This document shows, one piece after another, positions 53,280-61,583 of a DNA stretch of 64,000 nt. The position numbers and the translations under genes were made by a program. The stretch lies in NCBI RefSeq assembly GCF_004297875.1, contig NZ_SCSK01000061.1, positions 1 through 64,000 on the forward strand, given 5' to 3'. Origin of the DNA: Pandoraea sp. (GTDB lineage Bacteria > Pseudomonadota > Gammaproteobacteria > Burkholderiales > Burkholderiaceae). Under the pieces are notes generated by a model, which was not told the origin of the DNA, did not search any database, and worked only from the letters and a program-made list of their open reading frames with translations. The stretch's first letter is position 1. Every line of letters starts with the position of its first letter.

Positions 53280-54272
53280 ATGAAAGCCAGCCGGCTACTA
53301 TCGATCATGATGATGCTCCAGGCGCGCGGGCGCATGACGGCCCCGGTGTTGGCCCAGGCGCTGGAGGTTTCCGAGCGTACGATCCTGCGTGACATCGATC
53401 AGCTCTCCAACGCTGGCGTGCCGATCTGGGGCGATCGCGGCCGCAACGGCGGGTTTCAATTACGCCCGGGTTGGCGCACCGAGCTCACCGGGCTCACCGA
53501 ACGCGAGGCCCATGCGCTGTTTCTGGCCGGCTTGCCCGAGCCGGCGACAGCACTGGGGCTGGATGCCATGGCGGCTTCCGCGCAGCTCAAGATAATTGCC
53601 AGCCTGTCGCCCGAATCGCGCGAGCAGGCCGACCGCGTCGCCAGCCGCCTGCACATCGACACCGTAGACTGGTACCGCGCACCGGAGACGCCGCCCCTGC
53701 TGCGCGAAGTCGCCGACGCCGTCTGGGGCGCCTACCGTATCGAAGTGACTTACGAAAGCTGGCGGGGCGTGTCTCACCGCGAACTCGAGCCCCTGGGACT
53801 GGTGCTCAAGGGCGGCGCCTGGTACCTGGTTGCCAGGATGGTCGGGCGGCCAGGCGTGCTGACCTTTCGGATGGCGAATATTCACGAACTCAAGACCTCG
53901 GGCCGCCGCTTCAGGCGCCCTGCGCGGTTCGATCTGGCCAGGCACTGGCACGAAGCCATGCAGCAGTACGAGACCGATCTCTACCGCTTGACGGCACATA
54001 TCGCCGTATCGCCGCGCGGCGAGAAATGGCTGCTCAACGAGCGCATCAAAACCGCGCCCCTCGCGCGGGATGCGCAAAGCGCGGAAGTGCCGCCGGGTTG
54101 GAAAGCGTTTTTGATGCCCATTGAATCCATCGAACATGGCGCGCGCAAGCTGCTCGGCTATGGCAGCGAGGTCAAGGTCATCGGGCCGCCGGCGCTCAAG
54201 AAAAAATTCATCGAAGCGTTGTCGCGGGTGCATGCCTTATATCGGCAAACGCGTGAGCCTGGCGGGGGATGA
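53280..54272 (+). CDS. YafY family regulator (HTH-11 and WYL domains)
   Basis: The protein has 330 residues. The N-terminal helix-turn-helix (1-60) reads RLLSIMMMLQARGRMTAPVLAQALEVSERTILRDIDQL. The WYL domain (about 140-220) has IEVTYESWRGVSHRELEPLGLVLKGGAWYLVAR, where WYL is seen as AWYLVA. A C-terminal WCX-like region follows. WYL proteins sense nucleic acids or small ligands. It is divergent from the GST gene, its likely target. Confidence 0.88.
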   Translation: MKASRLLSIMMMLQARGRMTAPVLAQALEVSERTILRDIDQLSNAGVPIWGDRGRNGGFQLRPGWRTELTGLTEREAHALFLAGLPEPATALGLDAMAASAQLKIIASLSPESREQADRVASRLHIDTVDWYRAPETPPLLREVADAVWGAYRIEVTYESWRGVSHRELEPLGLVLKGGAWYLVARMVGRPGVLTFRMANIHELKTSGRRFRRPARFDLARHWHEAMQQYETDLYRLTAHIAVSPRGEKWLLNERIKTAPLARDAQSAEVPPGWKAFLMPIESIEHGARKLLGYGSEVKVIGPPALKKKFIEALSRVHALYRQTREPGGG

Positions 54273-54437
54273 CGTCGATTTCGCGTCGATGCCAAACGGC
54301 CAGCCGTCCACTCGAATCCCCCCCTGAGTCAACAAACGGGGTCGATACAACGACCCTGAACCCGATTCGCATTGGCGCAGACCACCGCATGTCAGTGCCG
54401 CTCTCGCTGCACTCACCTGCATCTATTCACTCTCAAG

Positions 54438-54475
54438 ATATTTACAGTTTATCTGTACAGATAAACTGTAAATAT
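54438..54475. promoter_or_regulatory. Exact 38-bp palindrome, candidate MarR operator
   Basis: The left arm ATATTTACAGTTTATCTGT (54438-54456) is followed immediately by its exact reverse complement (54457-54475), with no spacer. The palindrome ends 14 bp before the MarR start codon and is AT-rich within GC-rich DNA. MarR dimers bind palindromes of about 16-20 bp, so this could hold more than one dimer. Confidence 0.75.
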
Positions 54476-54489
54476 GCTACATTCCCGCC

Positions 54490-54942
54490 ATGAGCACACT
54501 ACCCAGCCCATCCGACGCTTCGGCGTCGACCGCCCTGGCCGGCGAATTGCGCATTTGCGTGAGCAAGTTGATTCGGCGCTTGCGCGAGCAGGCCAATGCG
54601 GGCGATTTCACCTCTTCCCAGCGATCGGTGCTGCTGCGCCTCGATCGCGACGGCCCGGCCACCGTTTCGGCGCTGGCGCGGGCCGAGAGCGTGCGCCCGC
54701 AGTCGATGCGGGTCACGGTGGCCAGCCTGGAGGCCATGGGCGCCGTGTGCGGTGAGCCCGATCCGCACGACGGCCGGCAAACGCTGATCGACCTGAGCCC
54801 GACGTTCCGCAAGACCCTCAAGGCCAGCCGCGCCGCGAAGGACGATTGGCTGTTGCACGCGCTGCAGGCGCAGCTCTCGCCCCAGGAACAGGCCCAACTC
54901 GCCGCGGCGGTGAAATTACTCGAACGGCTCGCCGATTTCTGA
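54490..54942 (+). CDS. MarR family transcriptional regulator
   Basis: The protein has 150 residues. The winged helix-turn-helix (about 35-105) reads FTSSQRSVLLRLDRDGPATVSALARAESVRPQSMRVTVASLEAMGAV with the wing DPHDGRQTLIDLS; long dimerisation helices flank it. It is first in a tight series with an isochorismatase-like gene, a small membrane protein and an MFS gene (gaps of 29, 2 and 2 bp). The 38-bp palindrome before it implies autoregulation of the whole series. Confidence 0.88.
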   Translation: MSTLPSPSDASASTALAGELRICVSKLIRRLREQANAGDFTSSQRSVLLRLDRDGPATVSALARAESVRPQSMRVTVASLEAMGAVCGEPDPHDGRQTLIDLSPTFRKTLKASRAAKDDWLLHALQAQLSPQEQAQLAAAVKLLERLADF

Positions 54943-54971
54943 GGCCCGGCAACTCCATTCCCAACATCAAC

Positions 54972-55535
54972 ATGGCACTCACCTCGCTCGACACCAACAC
55001 AGCGCTGATCGTCGTCGATCTGCAACAAGGCATCGTCGGTTATCCGCTCATTCACCCGATTGAAGGCATCGTGGCGCGCACCCGTGCGCTGCTCGGCGCA
55101 TTTCGGCGGCTTGGCTTGCCGGTCGTGCTCGTCAACGTCGCCGGCGGTGCGCCGGGCCGCACGGAACGACCCCGCCTGCCCGAATCCTTGCCGCCCGGCT
55201 GGACCGATCTCATCCCCGAACTCGACCGGCAACCCGGCGATATCGTCGTGACCAAGCGGACCTGGGGCGCGTTCGCCAGTACCGATCTCGAGCATCGCCT
55301 GAAGGCGCTGGGCGTGACCCAGGTGGTCGTCACCGGCGTGGCCACCGGCACCGGCGTCGAGGCGACCGCTCGCCAGGCGTACGAACAAGGGTTCAACGTG
55401 ACGCTGGCGCTCGACGCGATGACCGATACCCGGCCCGAGGCGCACGAATACAGCATCGGGCACGTCTTCCCGAGGCTGGGCGAAACCGGCACGGCCGAGG
55501 AGATCATCGCTCTGCTCAACACACGGAGAACCTGA
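54972..55535 (+). CDS. Isochorismatase-like hydrolase
   Basis: This 187-residue protein has the isochorismatase fold. Asp16 (VVDLQQG) and Lys95 (VTKRTWGAF) of the usual triad are present, but the nucleophile Cys position is Gly128 in TGVATGTGVEATARQAY. True isochorismatases (EntB/PhzD) also have Gly there, whereas amidohydrolase members have Cys. It may therefore cleave an ether or act differently from nicotinamidase-like enzymes. It lies in the MarR-MFS operon, so its substrate may be the regulator's ligand. Confidence 0.82.
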   Translation: MALTSLDTNTALIVVDLQQGIVGYPLIHPIEGIVARTRALLGAFRRLGLPVVLVNVAGGAPGRTERPRLPESLPPGWTDLIPELDRQPGDIVVTKRTWGAFASTDLEHRLKALGVTQVVVTGVATGTGVEATARQAYEQGFNVTLALDAMTDTRPEAHEYSIGHVFPRLGETGTAEEIIALLNTRRT

Positions 55536-55537
55536 CC

Positions 55538-55867
55538 ATGCCGTGGCTTCATCTGCTGTCATGGTGCCTTGGCGGCGCCGCGCTCGCCAACGCCGTGCCG
55601 CACTTCGTCAGCGGCATCATGGGCAAGCCGTTTCAGAGCCCGTTCGCCAAGCCGCCGGGCGAAGGCCTGTCGTCATCGACGGTGAACCTGCTCTGGGGAT
55701 TTTTCAATTTATGCGTCGGCTATGCGCTGATCTGCCGCGTCGGCAACTTCACACTCAAGAGCACGATGGATGCGGCCGCCCTCGGGCTCGGCATGCTCGC
55801 GCTCGGCCTGCCGATGGCGCGGCATTTCGGCCGCCTGCATGGCGGCAACCTGTCGGAGCGCGCCTGA
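55538..55867 (+). CDS. Small hypothetical membrane protein
   Basis: The protein has 109 residues and about three hydrophobic segments: 3-25 (WLHLLSWCLGGAALANAVPHF), 50-66 (LLWGFFNLCVGYALIC) and 76-95. The loop GKPFQSPFAKPPGEGLSSSTVN between the first two is distinctive. I do not recognise a named family. It starts 2 bp after the hydrolase and ends 2 bp before the MFS gene, so it belongs to that operon and may assist transport. Confidence 0.7.
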   Translation: MPWLHLLSWCLGGAALANAVPHFVSGIMGKPFQSPFAKPPGEGLSSSTVNLLWGFFNLCVGYALICRVGNFTLKSTMDAAALGLGMLALGLPMARHFGRLHGGNLSERA

Positions 55868-55869
55868 GC

Positions 55870-57117
55870 ATGGCATCGGCCGGCGTTTTTCGTTCGCTCA
55901 GGAACTATAACTACCGCGTCTGGGCGGCCGGCGCGCTGGTCTCCAACGTGGGCACCTGGATGCAGCGCACGGCCCAGGACTGGCTGGTGCTCACGCAGCT
56001 CACGCGCAACAATGCGTCGGCGGTGGGCATCGTCATGGCACTTCAGTTCGGGCCTCAGTTGCTGCTGTTGCCGTGGACCGGCTTCGCGGCCGATCACTTC
56101 AATCAGCGCAAGCTGCTGATGGTCACCCAGGCCACCATGGGCGCGCTGGCCATCGCGCTCGGCCTGCTCACGGTCATCGGCCTGGTGCAGCTCTGGCAGG
56201 TCTATGCGTTCGCGTTTGTGTTCGGCTGCGCGTCGGCTTTCGACGCGCCGGTGCGCCAGACCTTCGTGGCCGAGCTGGTGGGCGACACCGACCTTTCCAA
56301 CGCCGTGGCGCTCAACTCAATGTCATTCAACGCCGCGCGCATGATCGGTCCGGCCGCGGCGGGCCTGGTGATCGCCTCGGTCGGCACCGGCTGGGCGTTT
56401 TTGCTCAACGGCGCGAGTTTCGCCGCGGTGCTCGCCTCGCTCTCGCTGTTCCGGGTCGCCGAACTGCGTCCCAGCCTGCGGACTCACCGCGCCCGGGGCG
56501 GCATGCTGGAGGGGTTTCGCTACGTCGCGTCGCGCCCCGACCTGGTGGCGATGCTGGTCATGCTGTTCCTGATCGGCACCTTCGGCCTGAACTTTCCGAT
56601 CTTCATCTCGACCATGGCCGTACGCGTGTTTCACACCGACGCGCGAGGCTACGGCGTGCTCTCGTCATTCATGGCCGCCGGCACCGTCACCGGCGCGCTG
56701 CTGGCGGCCCGGCGCGAGCGGGCGCGCTTCGGTTCGCTACTCACCGGCGCCGCCGTCTTCGGACTCGGTTGCACGCTGGCAGCCATCGCCCCCAGCTACT
56801 GGCTGTTTGCCGGCGCGCTCGCCATCACCGGCGTGGCCGCCCTCACCTTCACCAACTCAAGCAACAGCCTCATGCAGCTCTCGACCGAGCCGGCCATGCG
56901 CGGCCGCGTCATGGCGCTGCGCGTGGCGATCGTGCTGGGCTGCACGCCGCTCGGCGCGCCGATCGTCGGCTGGGTCGCCGACCACCCCGGCCCGCGCTGG
57001 TCGCTCGCGGTTGGCGCGGCATCGGGTTTCGCCGCCGCGCTGGTCGCCCTCTATGCGATCCGGCGGCAGATGCATTTGCAGCATGGGGACGGATTCGGGG
57101 AGCCCGATCCGCGGTGA
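55870..57117 (+). CDS. MFS transporter (EntS/MFS_3-like)
   Basis: The protein has 415 residues and about 12 segments. FRSLRNYNYRVWAAGALVSNVGTWMQRTAQDWLVL opens the protein as in the MFS_3 group; FDAPVRQTFVAELVG, NAVALNSMSFNAARMIGPAAAGLVI and MRGRVMALRVAIVLGCTPLGAPIVGWVAD are further marks. Members export siderophores or drugs. The ATG at 55870 follows the small membrane gene by 2 bp. It is the last gene of the MarR operon, so it is probably an inducible exporter. Confidence 0.87.
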   Translation: MASAGVFRSLRNYNYRVWAAGALVSNVGTWMQRTAQDWLVLTQLTRNNASAVGIVMALQFGPQLLLLPWTGFAADHFNQRKLLMVTQATMGALAIALGLLTVIGLVQLWQVYAFAFVFGCASAFDAPVRQTFVAELVGDTDLSNAVALNSMSFNAARMIGPAAAGLVIASVGTGWAFLLNGASFAAVLASLSLFRVAELRPSLRTHRARGGMLEGFRYVASRPDLVAMLVMLFLIGTFGLNFPIFISTMAVRVFHTDARGYGVLSSFMAAGTVTGALLAARRERARFGSLLTGAAVFGLGCTLAAIAPSYWLFAGALAITGVAALTFTNSSNSLMQLSTEPAMRGRVMALRVAIVLGCTPLGAPIVGWVADHPGPRWSLAVGAASGFAAALVALYAIRRQMHLQHGDGFGEPDPR

Positions 57118-57240
57118 TTGAGCAACAGCGGGATCGATCCAGGCACTCGCTCCGAACGCCGCGCGTCGTGCGGGCACGGCGCCGCCGACGGCTTGGGTAT
57201 GATGAGTACCAGAGGCCATGGCGCTCGACAGCAAGCCGCG

Positions 57241-58284
57241 TCAGTCGTCGCGCGCGCGCTGGACTCGCTTCAACCGGCGTTGCCCGATGAACGCGACAAT
57301 CAGGCCGACGATCGCGAATAGCCCGCCCTCGCCCCAGATCAAAATATTCGTCACCGGGTCTTCGCCCGGTATCTTGCCGCCGAGCGTGATATCCCGCTTG
57401 AGCACTGCGGTCCACGGCCCCACGCCATAGCCTGCTGCGCGAAAGGCGTCCGCGACGCCTTCACGCGGGCCGCCCAACGACAGCTTTCCTTCCAATGCGC
57501 CGGGCGGATCGGCGATGTCCTGCGCGTCGTGATAACGCGGAATCGTGTCGTCCCGCTCGAGCAGATAGATGCGCCCGCCAGAGCGCCAGCCGGCCGGAAC
57601 GATCGGGGTGTAGTAGTCACGATAGGCATGCCCGCGGATCGAATAATCACGGGCGAACACGCCGTCGAGAAGAGGCGCCCCGTTGAGCACGTGAACCCAG
57701 GGACTCGAGTTGCCCAGTACGATCGGCGCATCCGGGCGCATCGTCACTGGCGTCAGGGGCTTTCCCGCGTCCGTGTTGGTTGCAATATTCATCCAAACGG
57801 CGACCACAAGGGCGATGATGAAACTAGCTGCCGCGAGGTACAGGCCGGCATTGCGCGTGCGGCGCGCGATCCTCAGTTTCCCGGCGCCATCGGCGGTATC
57901 CCATCGTGCACGGGACTCAGCCGTCAGTTCAGCGCGGGAACGGCTTGCCCGGCGAATCTGGGATGCGAGGTCGGCAATCACCGGATTATCCGGCCACCGC
58001 CGCTGCAGCCGGCCAATGACAAATGGCGGCCCGAGAAAGATCACGACCGCCGCAATGCCGGCGGCAAGCAAAATATTCGATCCGCCGAATAGCGCCTCCT
58101 GCCAGCGCAGCAGGAAAGTGAACGGCCCGCGATCCTCGATGAGGCTATAGATGACTGCGCCATAACCCCCGAACCACCAGATGAGCATCAGGATACCGAC
58201 GAGCCAGGAGGGAGCCGTGCGACGGCCGCTCGCAGTCCCGGGTTGCTGTGGCTTGCTTGTGCCTGCGCGTTTGCCGTTTCGCAT
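57241..58284 (-). CDS. Hypothetical four-segment membrane protein
   Basis: The protein has 347 residues. Hydrophobic segments are near 25-47 (WLVGILMLIWWFGGYGAVIYSL), 66-88 (GSNILLAAGIAAVVIFLGPP), 148-167 (LYLAAASFIIALVVAVWMN) and 314-336 (LIWGEGGLFAIVGLIVAF). A ~145-residue soluble loop lies between the last two and should be periplasmic; a basic N-terminus and C-terminus suggest both are cytoplasmic. I recognise no family. It stands alone, converging with the MFS gene; the GlxA gene ends 153 bp upstream of it on the same strand. Confidence 0.6.
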   Translation of the reverse strand: MRNGKRAGTSKPQQPGTASGRRTAPSWLVGILMLIWWFGGYGAVIYSLIEDRGPFTFLLRWQEALFGGSNILLAAGIAAVVIFLGPPFVIGRLQRRWPDNPVIADLASQIRRASRSRAELTAESRARWDTADGAGKLRIARRTRNAGLYLAAASFIIALVVAVWMNIATNTDAGKPLTPVTMRPDAPIVLGNSSPWVHVLNGAPLLDGVFARDYSIRGHAYRDYYTPIVPAGWRSGGRIYLLERDDTIPRYHDAQDIADPPGALEGKLSLGGPREGVADAFRAAGYGVGPWTAVLKRDITLGGKIPGEDPVTNILIWGEGGLFAIVGLIVAFIGQRRLKRVQRARDD

Positions 58285-58437
58285 TTTTCTGGGCTCTTCG
58301 GGTCAATTTCGCTTCGGACTGATGACCGACATCGTAGCAGCGAACCGGCCAGCCCGCTCGCGCCGACCGATAGCGGCGATATGGCCATGCCGACCGCCAA
58401 TCCCGCGCGCCACGGCGCATGTGGGGGAGCGACGCGG

Positions 58438-59382
58438 CTACTGCGCGGCCTGCCGGTCGGCGCGGCGAATGGCCTGCGGCGGCATGCCATAGAGCTTTAC
58501 GAACGCTCGTCGCATGCGTTCCGGATCGCTGAAGCCGACGGCACGGGCGATCTGCTCGATCGGCTCCGCGCCGGCTTGCAAGCGCATGCGGGCCGCTTCG
58601 ACGCGCAAGCGTTCGACGGCCCGCGCGGGCGTCTCGCCGGTCTCGCGCCGAAAGGCCCGCCCGAACTGACGCACGCTGAGGTGGGCGGCTTGCGCCAGCC
58701 GCTCGAGTGGCAACGGTTCATGCAGATGGTCACGCGCGAAGCCAAGCGCCAACCGGATGCGGTCGGATTCCGGCGCCATCTGCGACATGGGCGAGAACTG
58801 CGACTGGCCGCCAGAGCGGCGATGGTAGACGACCAACTCACGCGCCACCTTGTGCGCCACCTTGCTGCCATGATCGGCCTCGATCAGCGCGAGCGCCAGG
58901 TCGATGCCGGCGGTGATGCCCGCCGATGTCCAGACGCCGCGGTCCGCAATGAAAATCCGGTCGGCCTCGACATCCACCGCCGGATAATCCTGTTGCAACC
59001 GGTGCGCCATCCGCCAATGGGTGGTCGCGCGCCTGCCGTCGAGCAACCCGACCTCGGCCAGCAGAAACGCGCCGGTACAGACACTTGCCACGCGCGGCGT
59101 GCGGCGACTGAGCGCGGCGGCGGCCTGCACCACGTCCGGCACCAACATCGAAGCGATATTGCCGCCGACCACGATCAGCGTTTGGATATCCGCGGCATGC
59201 GCCGGCAGCGTCGCCACCGGCAAACCGCCGCTGCCCTGCACCAGACCGCCGGTGGGCGAGAACGCCTCGAGCGCATAACACGGACGCCCCAAGACCGTCG
59301 CGACGGATTCGAAGGCACCAAACGGCCCGGCCAGGTCGAGGATCTGATGGCCCGGATAAACGAAAAATCCCACTTTGTGCAT
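58438..59382 (-). CDS. GlxA family regulator (DJ-1/PfpI plus AraC domains)
   Basis: The protein has 314 residues. The N-terminal DJ-1/PfpI domain (1-175) has HKVGFFVYPGHQILDLAGPFGAFE and the elbow SVCTGAFLLAEVGLLDGRRATTHW; the C-terminal AraC domain (about 210-310) has LPLERLAQAAHLSVRQFGRAFRRETGETPARAVERLR. The start at 59382 (MHKVGFF) fits the domain edge. It is divergent from a single-domain DJ-1 gene, its likely target. Confidence 0.87.
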   Translation of the reverse strand: MHKVGFFVYPGHQILDLAGPFGAFESVATVLGRPCYALEAFSPTGGLVQGSGGLPVATLPAHAADIQTLIVVGGNIASMLVPDVVQAAAALSRRTPRVASVCTGAFLLAEVGLLDGRRATTHWRMAHRLQQDYPAVDVEADRIFIADRGVWTSAGITAGIDLALALIEADHGSKVAHKVARELVVYHRRSGGQSQFSPMSQMAPESDRIRLALGFARDHLHEPLPLERLAQAAHLSVRQFGRAFRRETGETPARAVERLRVEAARMRLQAGAEPIEQIARAVGFSDPERMRRAFVKLYGMPPQAIRRADRQAAQ

Positions 59383-59481
59383 GATGGCGCATTTTAAGGG
59401 ATCTACGTCCTTTACGCCATTCGCCGTTGCGGCCATCATCAACCTCGGCACGAGCATTCACGCACAGAAGGAGAATCACAG

Positions 59482-60159
59482 ATGATCACGGTTGTCATTC
59501 CGCTTTACGAGGGCGTCACGCACCTCGATTTCACTGGGCCACATCAATTCCTGAGCGTTCTGCCGGACACCGACATTGTCGTCGCGTCGCTGGACGGTGC
59601 GCCCATCACGTCACATGGACTGACTTTCAGCGCGCTCGCCGATCTCGAGACCATTGAGCGTTGCGACCTGCTCTGCATTCCCGGCGGTACCGGCTGCGTT
59701 GCCGCAATAGAAAACACGCGTTTTCTGTCGGCAATCCGCCGCCTTGCCCGCGGGGCCCAGCATCTGAGCTCGGTCTGCACCGGGTCGCTGATTCTCGCGG
59801 CCGCCGGGCTGCTGGCCGGGCGGCGGGCAGCCTGCCATTGGGCCTGGCGCGACCTGCTGTCGACCTTCGGCGCGATCCCGGATGACGCCCGCGTCGTGCG
59901 CGACGGCAACATCATCACGGGCGGCGGCGTTACGGCCGGCATCGATTTCGCGCTGGCACTGATCGCGCAATTGCGCGGTGCCGAAGCCGCCCAGTTCATT
60001 CAACTGCTGCTGGAGTACGCGCCCGAACCTCCATTCGACGCCGGCCTGCCGGAAACGGCGCCGCCGCGCATTCGTGAAGCAGTCCTCAACCGCATGGCGG
60101 CAACCCTGACGGATGCCGAGCAGCGTATCGGCCACGTCGCACGCCAGCTTCGCGCGTAA
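59482..60159 (+). CDS. DJ-1/PfpI family protein, isonitrile hydratase-like
   Basis: The protein has 225 residues. The nucleophile elbow is HLSSVCTGSLILAAAGLLAGRRAACHWAW; the acidic partner lies in PLYEGVTHLDFTGPHQ, as in isonitrile hydratase (InhA). Family members hydrate isonitriles to N-substituted formamides, but many are uncharacterised. AAGGAG precedes the ATG at 59482. It pairs with the divergent GlxA-type regulator and precedes an SDR gene. Confidence 0.85.
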   Translation: MITVVIPLYEGVTHLDFTGPHQFLSVLPDTDIVVASLDGAPITSHGLTFSALADLETIERCDLLCIPGGTGCVAAIENTRFLSAIRRLARGAQHLSSVCTGSLILAAAGLLAGRRAACHWAWRDLLSTFGAIPDDARVVRDGNIITGGGVTAGIDFALALIAQLRGAEAAQFIQLLLEYAPEPPFDAGLPETAPPRIREAVLNRMAATLTDAEQRIGHVARQLRA

Positions 60160-60237
60160 CGCGGGCGGGCCACCGCATGCGGCGCTTATGGTGCGTACCC
60201 GGCTGCATCCGGCGCACCAATCTCAAAGGAGGGATGC

Positions 60238-60981
60238 ATGAAACTCACAGGCAAAACCGCGTTGATCACCGGCGGCACCAGCGGCATCGGTCTGGCAACC
60301 GCCAGGCTTTTCATCGATGAAGGCGCGCGCGTGGCGGTGACCGGGCGCGACACACGCCGGTTCGATGAGGTTCGCGCCCAGCTCGGCGACGGCGCACTGA
60401 TCCTCGCAGCCGACGCCAGTTCGATCGCGGACATGACAGCCGTGCGTCAGGCCGTCGGCGAGACCTTCGGCGGCCTCGACATCTTTTTCGCCAATGCCGG
60501 CATCGCCTATGGAACCCCGCTCGCCACAACCGACGAAGCGCGCTACGATGAGATTATGAACGTCAACGTGAAGGGAGTCTTCTTCTCGATGCAGGCCGTC
60601 TCGCCGATTTTGCGTAACGGGGCATCGGTGATCCTGACGACCTCTTTCATCATTCACGTTGGCCGGCCCGGGATTTCGCTGCTCGCCGCCTCCAAGGCTG
60701 CCGTGCGTTCGCTGGCGCGCAGCTGGTCGCGCGAATTCCTGGAGCGCAGGATCCGCGTCAACGCCATCAGTCCAGGCAGCATCGACACGCCGCTGATCAG
60801 CCGTCATCGCACTCCTGAGCAGTTGGCGGCCTTCAAGGCGCAGATGGCGGCACAGGTACCGCTGGGCCGAATGGGGCAAGCGGGCGATATCGCCGCGGCG
60901 GCGCTGTTTCTGGCGAGCGACGACTCACGGTATATGTTGGGGGCGGAGTTGGTGGTCGACGGCGGCATCTCGCAGATCTGA
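60238..60981 (+). CDS. SDR family oxidoreductase lacking the catalytic tyrosine
   Basis: The protein has 247 residues. The cofactor motif TGGTSGIGLA and FANAGIA are normal. At the active site the sequence reads TTSFIIHVGRPGISLLAASKAAV: Ser and Lys are in place, but Leu stands where the catalytic Tyr of YxxxK is expected. AAAGGAGGG precedes the ATG. It follows the DJ-1 gene by 78 bp. It may bind NAD(P) without normal redox chemistry, or use another residue. Confidence 0.82.
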   Translation: MKLTGKTALITGGTSGIGLATARLFIDEGARVAVTGRDTRRFDEVRAQLGDGALILAADASSIADMTAVRQAVGETFGGLDIFFANAGIAYGTPLATTDEARYDEIMNVNVKGVFFSMQAVSPILRNGASVILTTSFIIHVGRPGISLLAASKAAVRSLARSWSREFLERRIRVNAISPGSIDTPLISRHRTPEQLAAFKAQMAAQVPLGRMGQAGDIAAAALFLASDDSRYMLGAELVVDGGISQI

Positions 60982-61021
60982 TGGCTCGAACCGGATGCGC
61001 CCCATTGATGAGTGAGCAGGC

Positions 61022-61564
61022 ATGCAGGGTTATCAGCGCATCGAACAATCCGATCTGCCGCCGGCCTCGAGGCTGAGTTCGTCTTACGCCCAGGCCGATT
61101 TCTCAGACGCCTTCTCGGTGGCGTTGCCGGACGCCGCCTGCGGCGATGCCGAAGCGCTCGCACGGCACGTCTTTACAAAGCAACCCGCGTGGATCGCGCT
61201 GCTGCTGAGATGCCGGGACACGCTCGTGCGGCCGCTTGGCCTGAAGAGAACCGCTGAGCTCAAGGCCAACGGCGACGACCGGATAAGCCTGTTTCGCGTC
61301 TTCGAACGCCATGCCGACGAAGTCATTCTCGGGGAAGACGACTCGCATCTCGACTTCCGCGTATCGGTCCTTGTACAGCCGCCGTCCCAAGGTCGCCTCC
61401 GTCGCCTGACGGTGACGACGCTCGTGTTCTACCGTCGCCCGCTGGGGCGAGCCTACATTGCCCTGATCGCACCGTTTCATCGCGCCGTCGTGCGCGCCTC
61501 GCTTGACCGGGCGCAGCAGCGCGGATGGCCCGACGCCCAACCGCGGGCGGTCGACACGCCATGA
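61022..61564 (+). CDS. DUF2867 domain-containing protein
   Basis: The protein has 180 residues and is soluble. The DUF2867 pattern is clear: YAQADFSDAFSVALP, PAWIALLLRCRDTLVRPLGLK, ISLFRVFERHADEVILGEDDSHLDFRVSVLV and FHRAVVRASLDRA. Function is unknown; such domains also occur fused to NAD-dependent epimerase-like proteins. It lies 40 bp after the SDR on the same strand and converges with an epimerase-like gene, a suggestive grouping. Confidence 0.83.
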   Translation: MQGYQRIEQSDLPPASRLSSSYAQADFSDAFSVALPDAACGDAEALARHVFTKQPAWIALLLRCRDTLVRPLGLKRTAELKANGDDRISLFRVFERHADEVILGEDDSHLDFRVSVLVQPPSQGRLRRLTVTTLVFYRRPLGRAYIALIAPFHRAVVRASLDRAQQRGWPDAQPRAVDTP

Positions 61565-61583
61565 ACGTGCGAGCACCCCGCAC

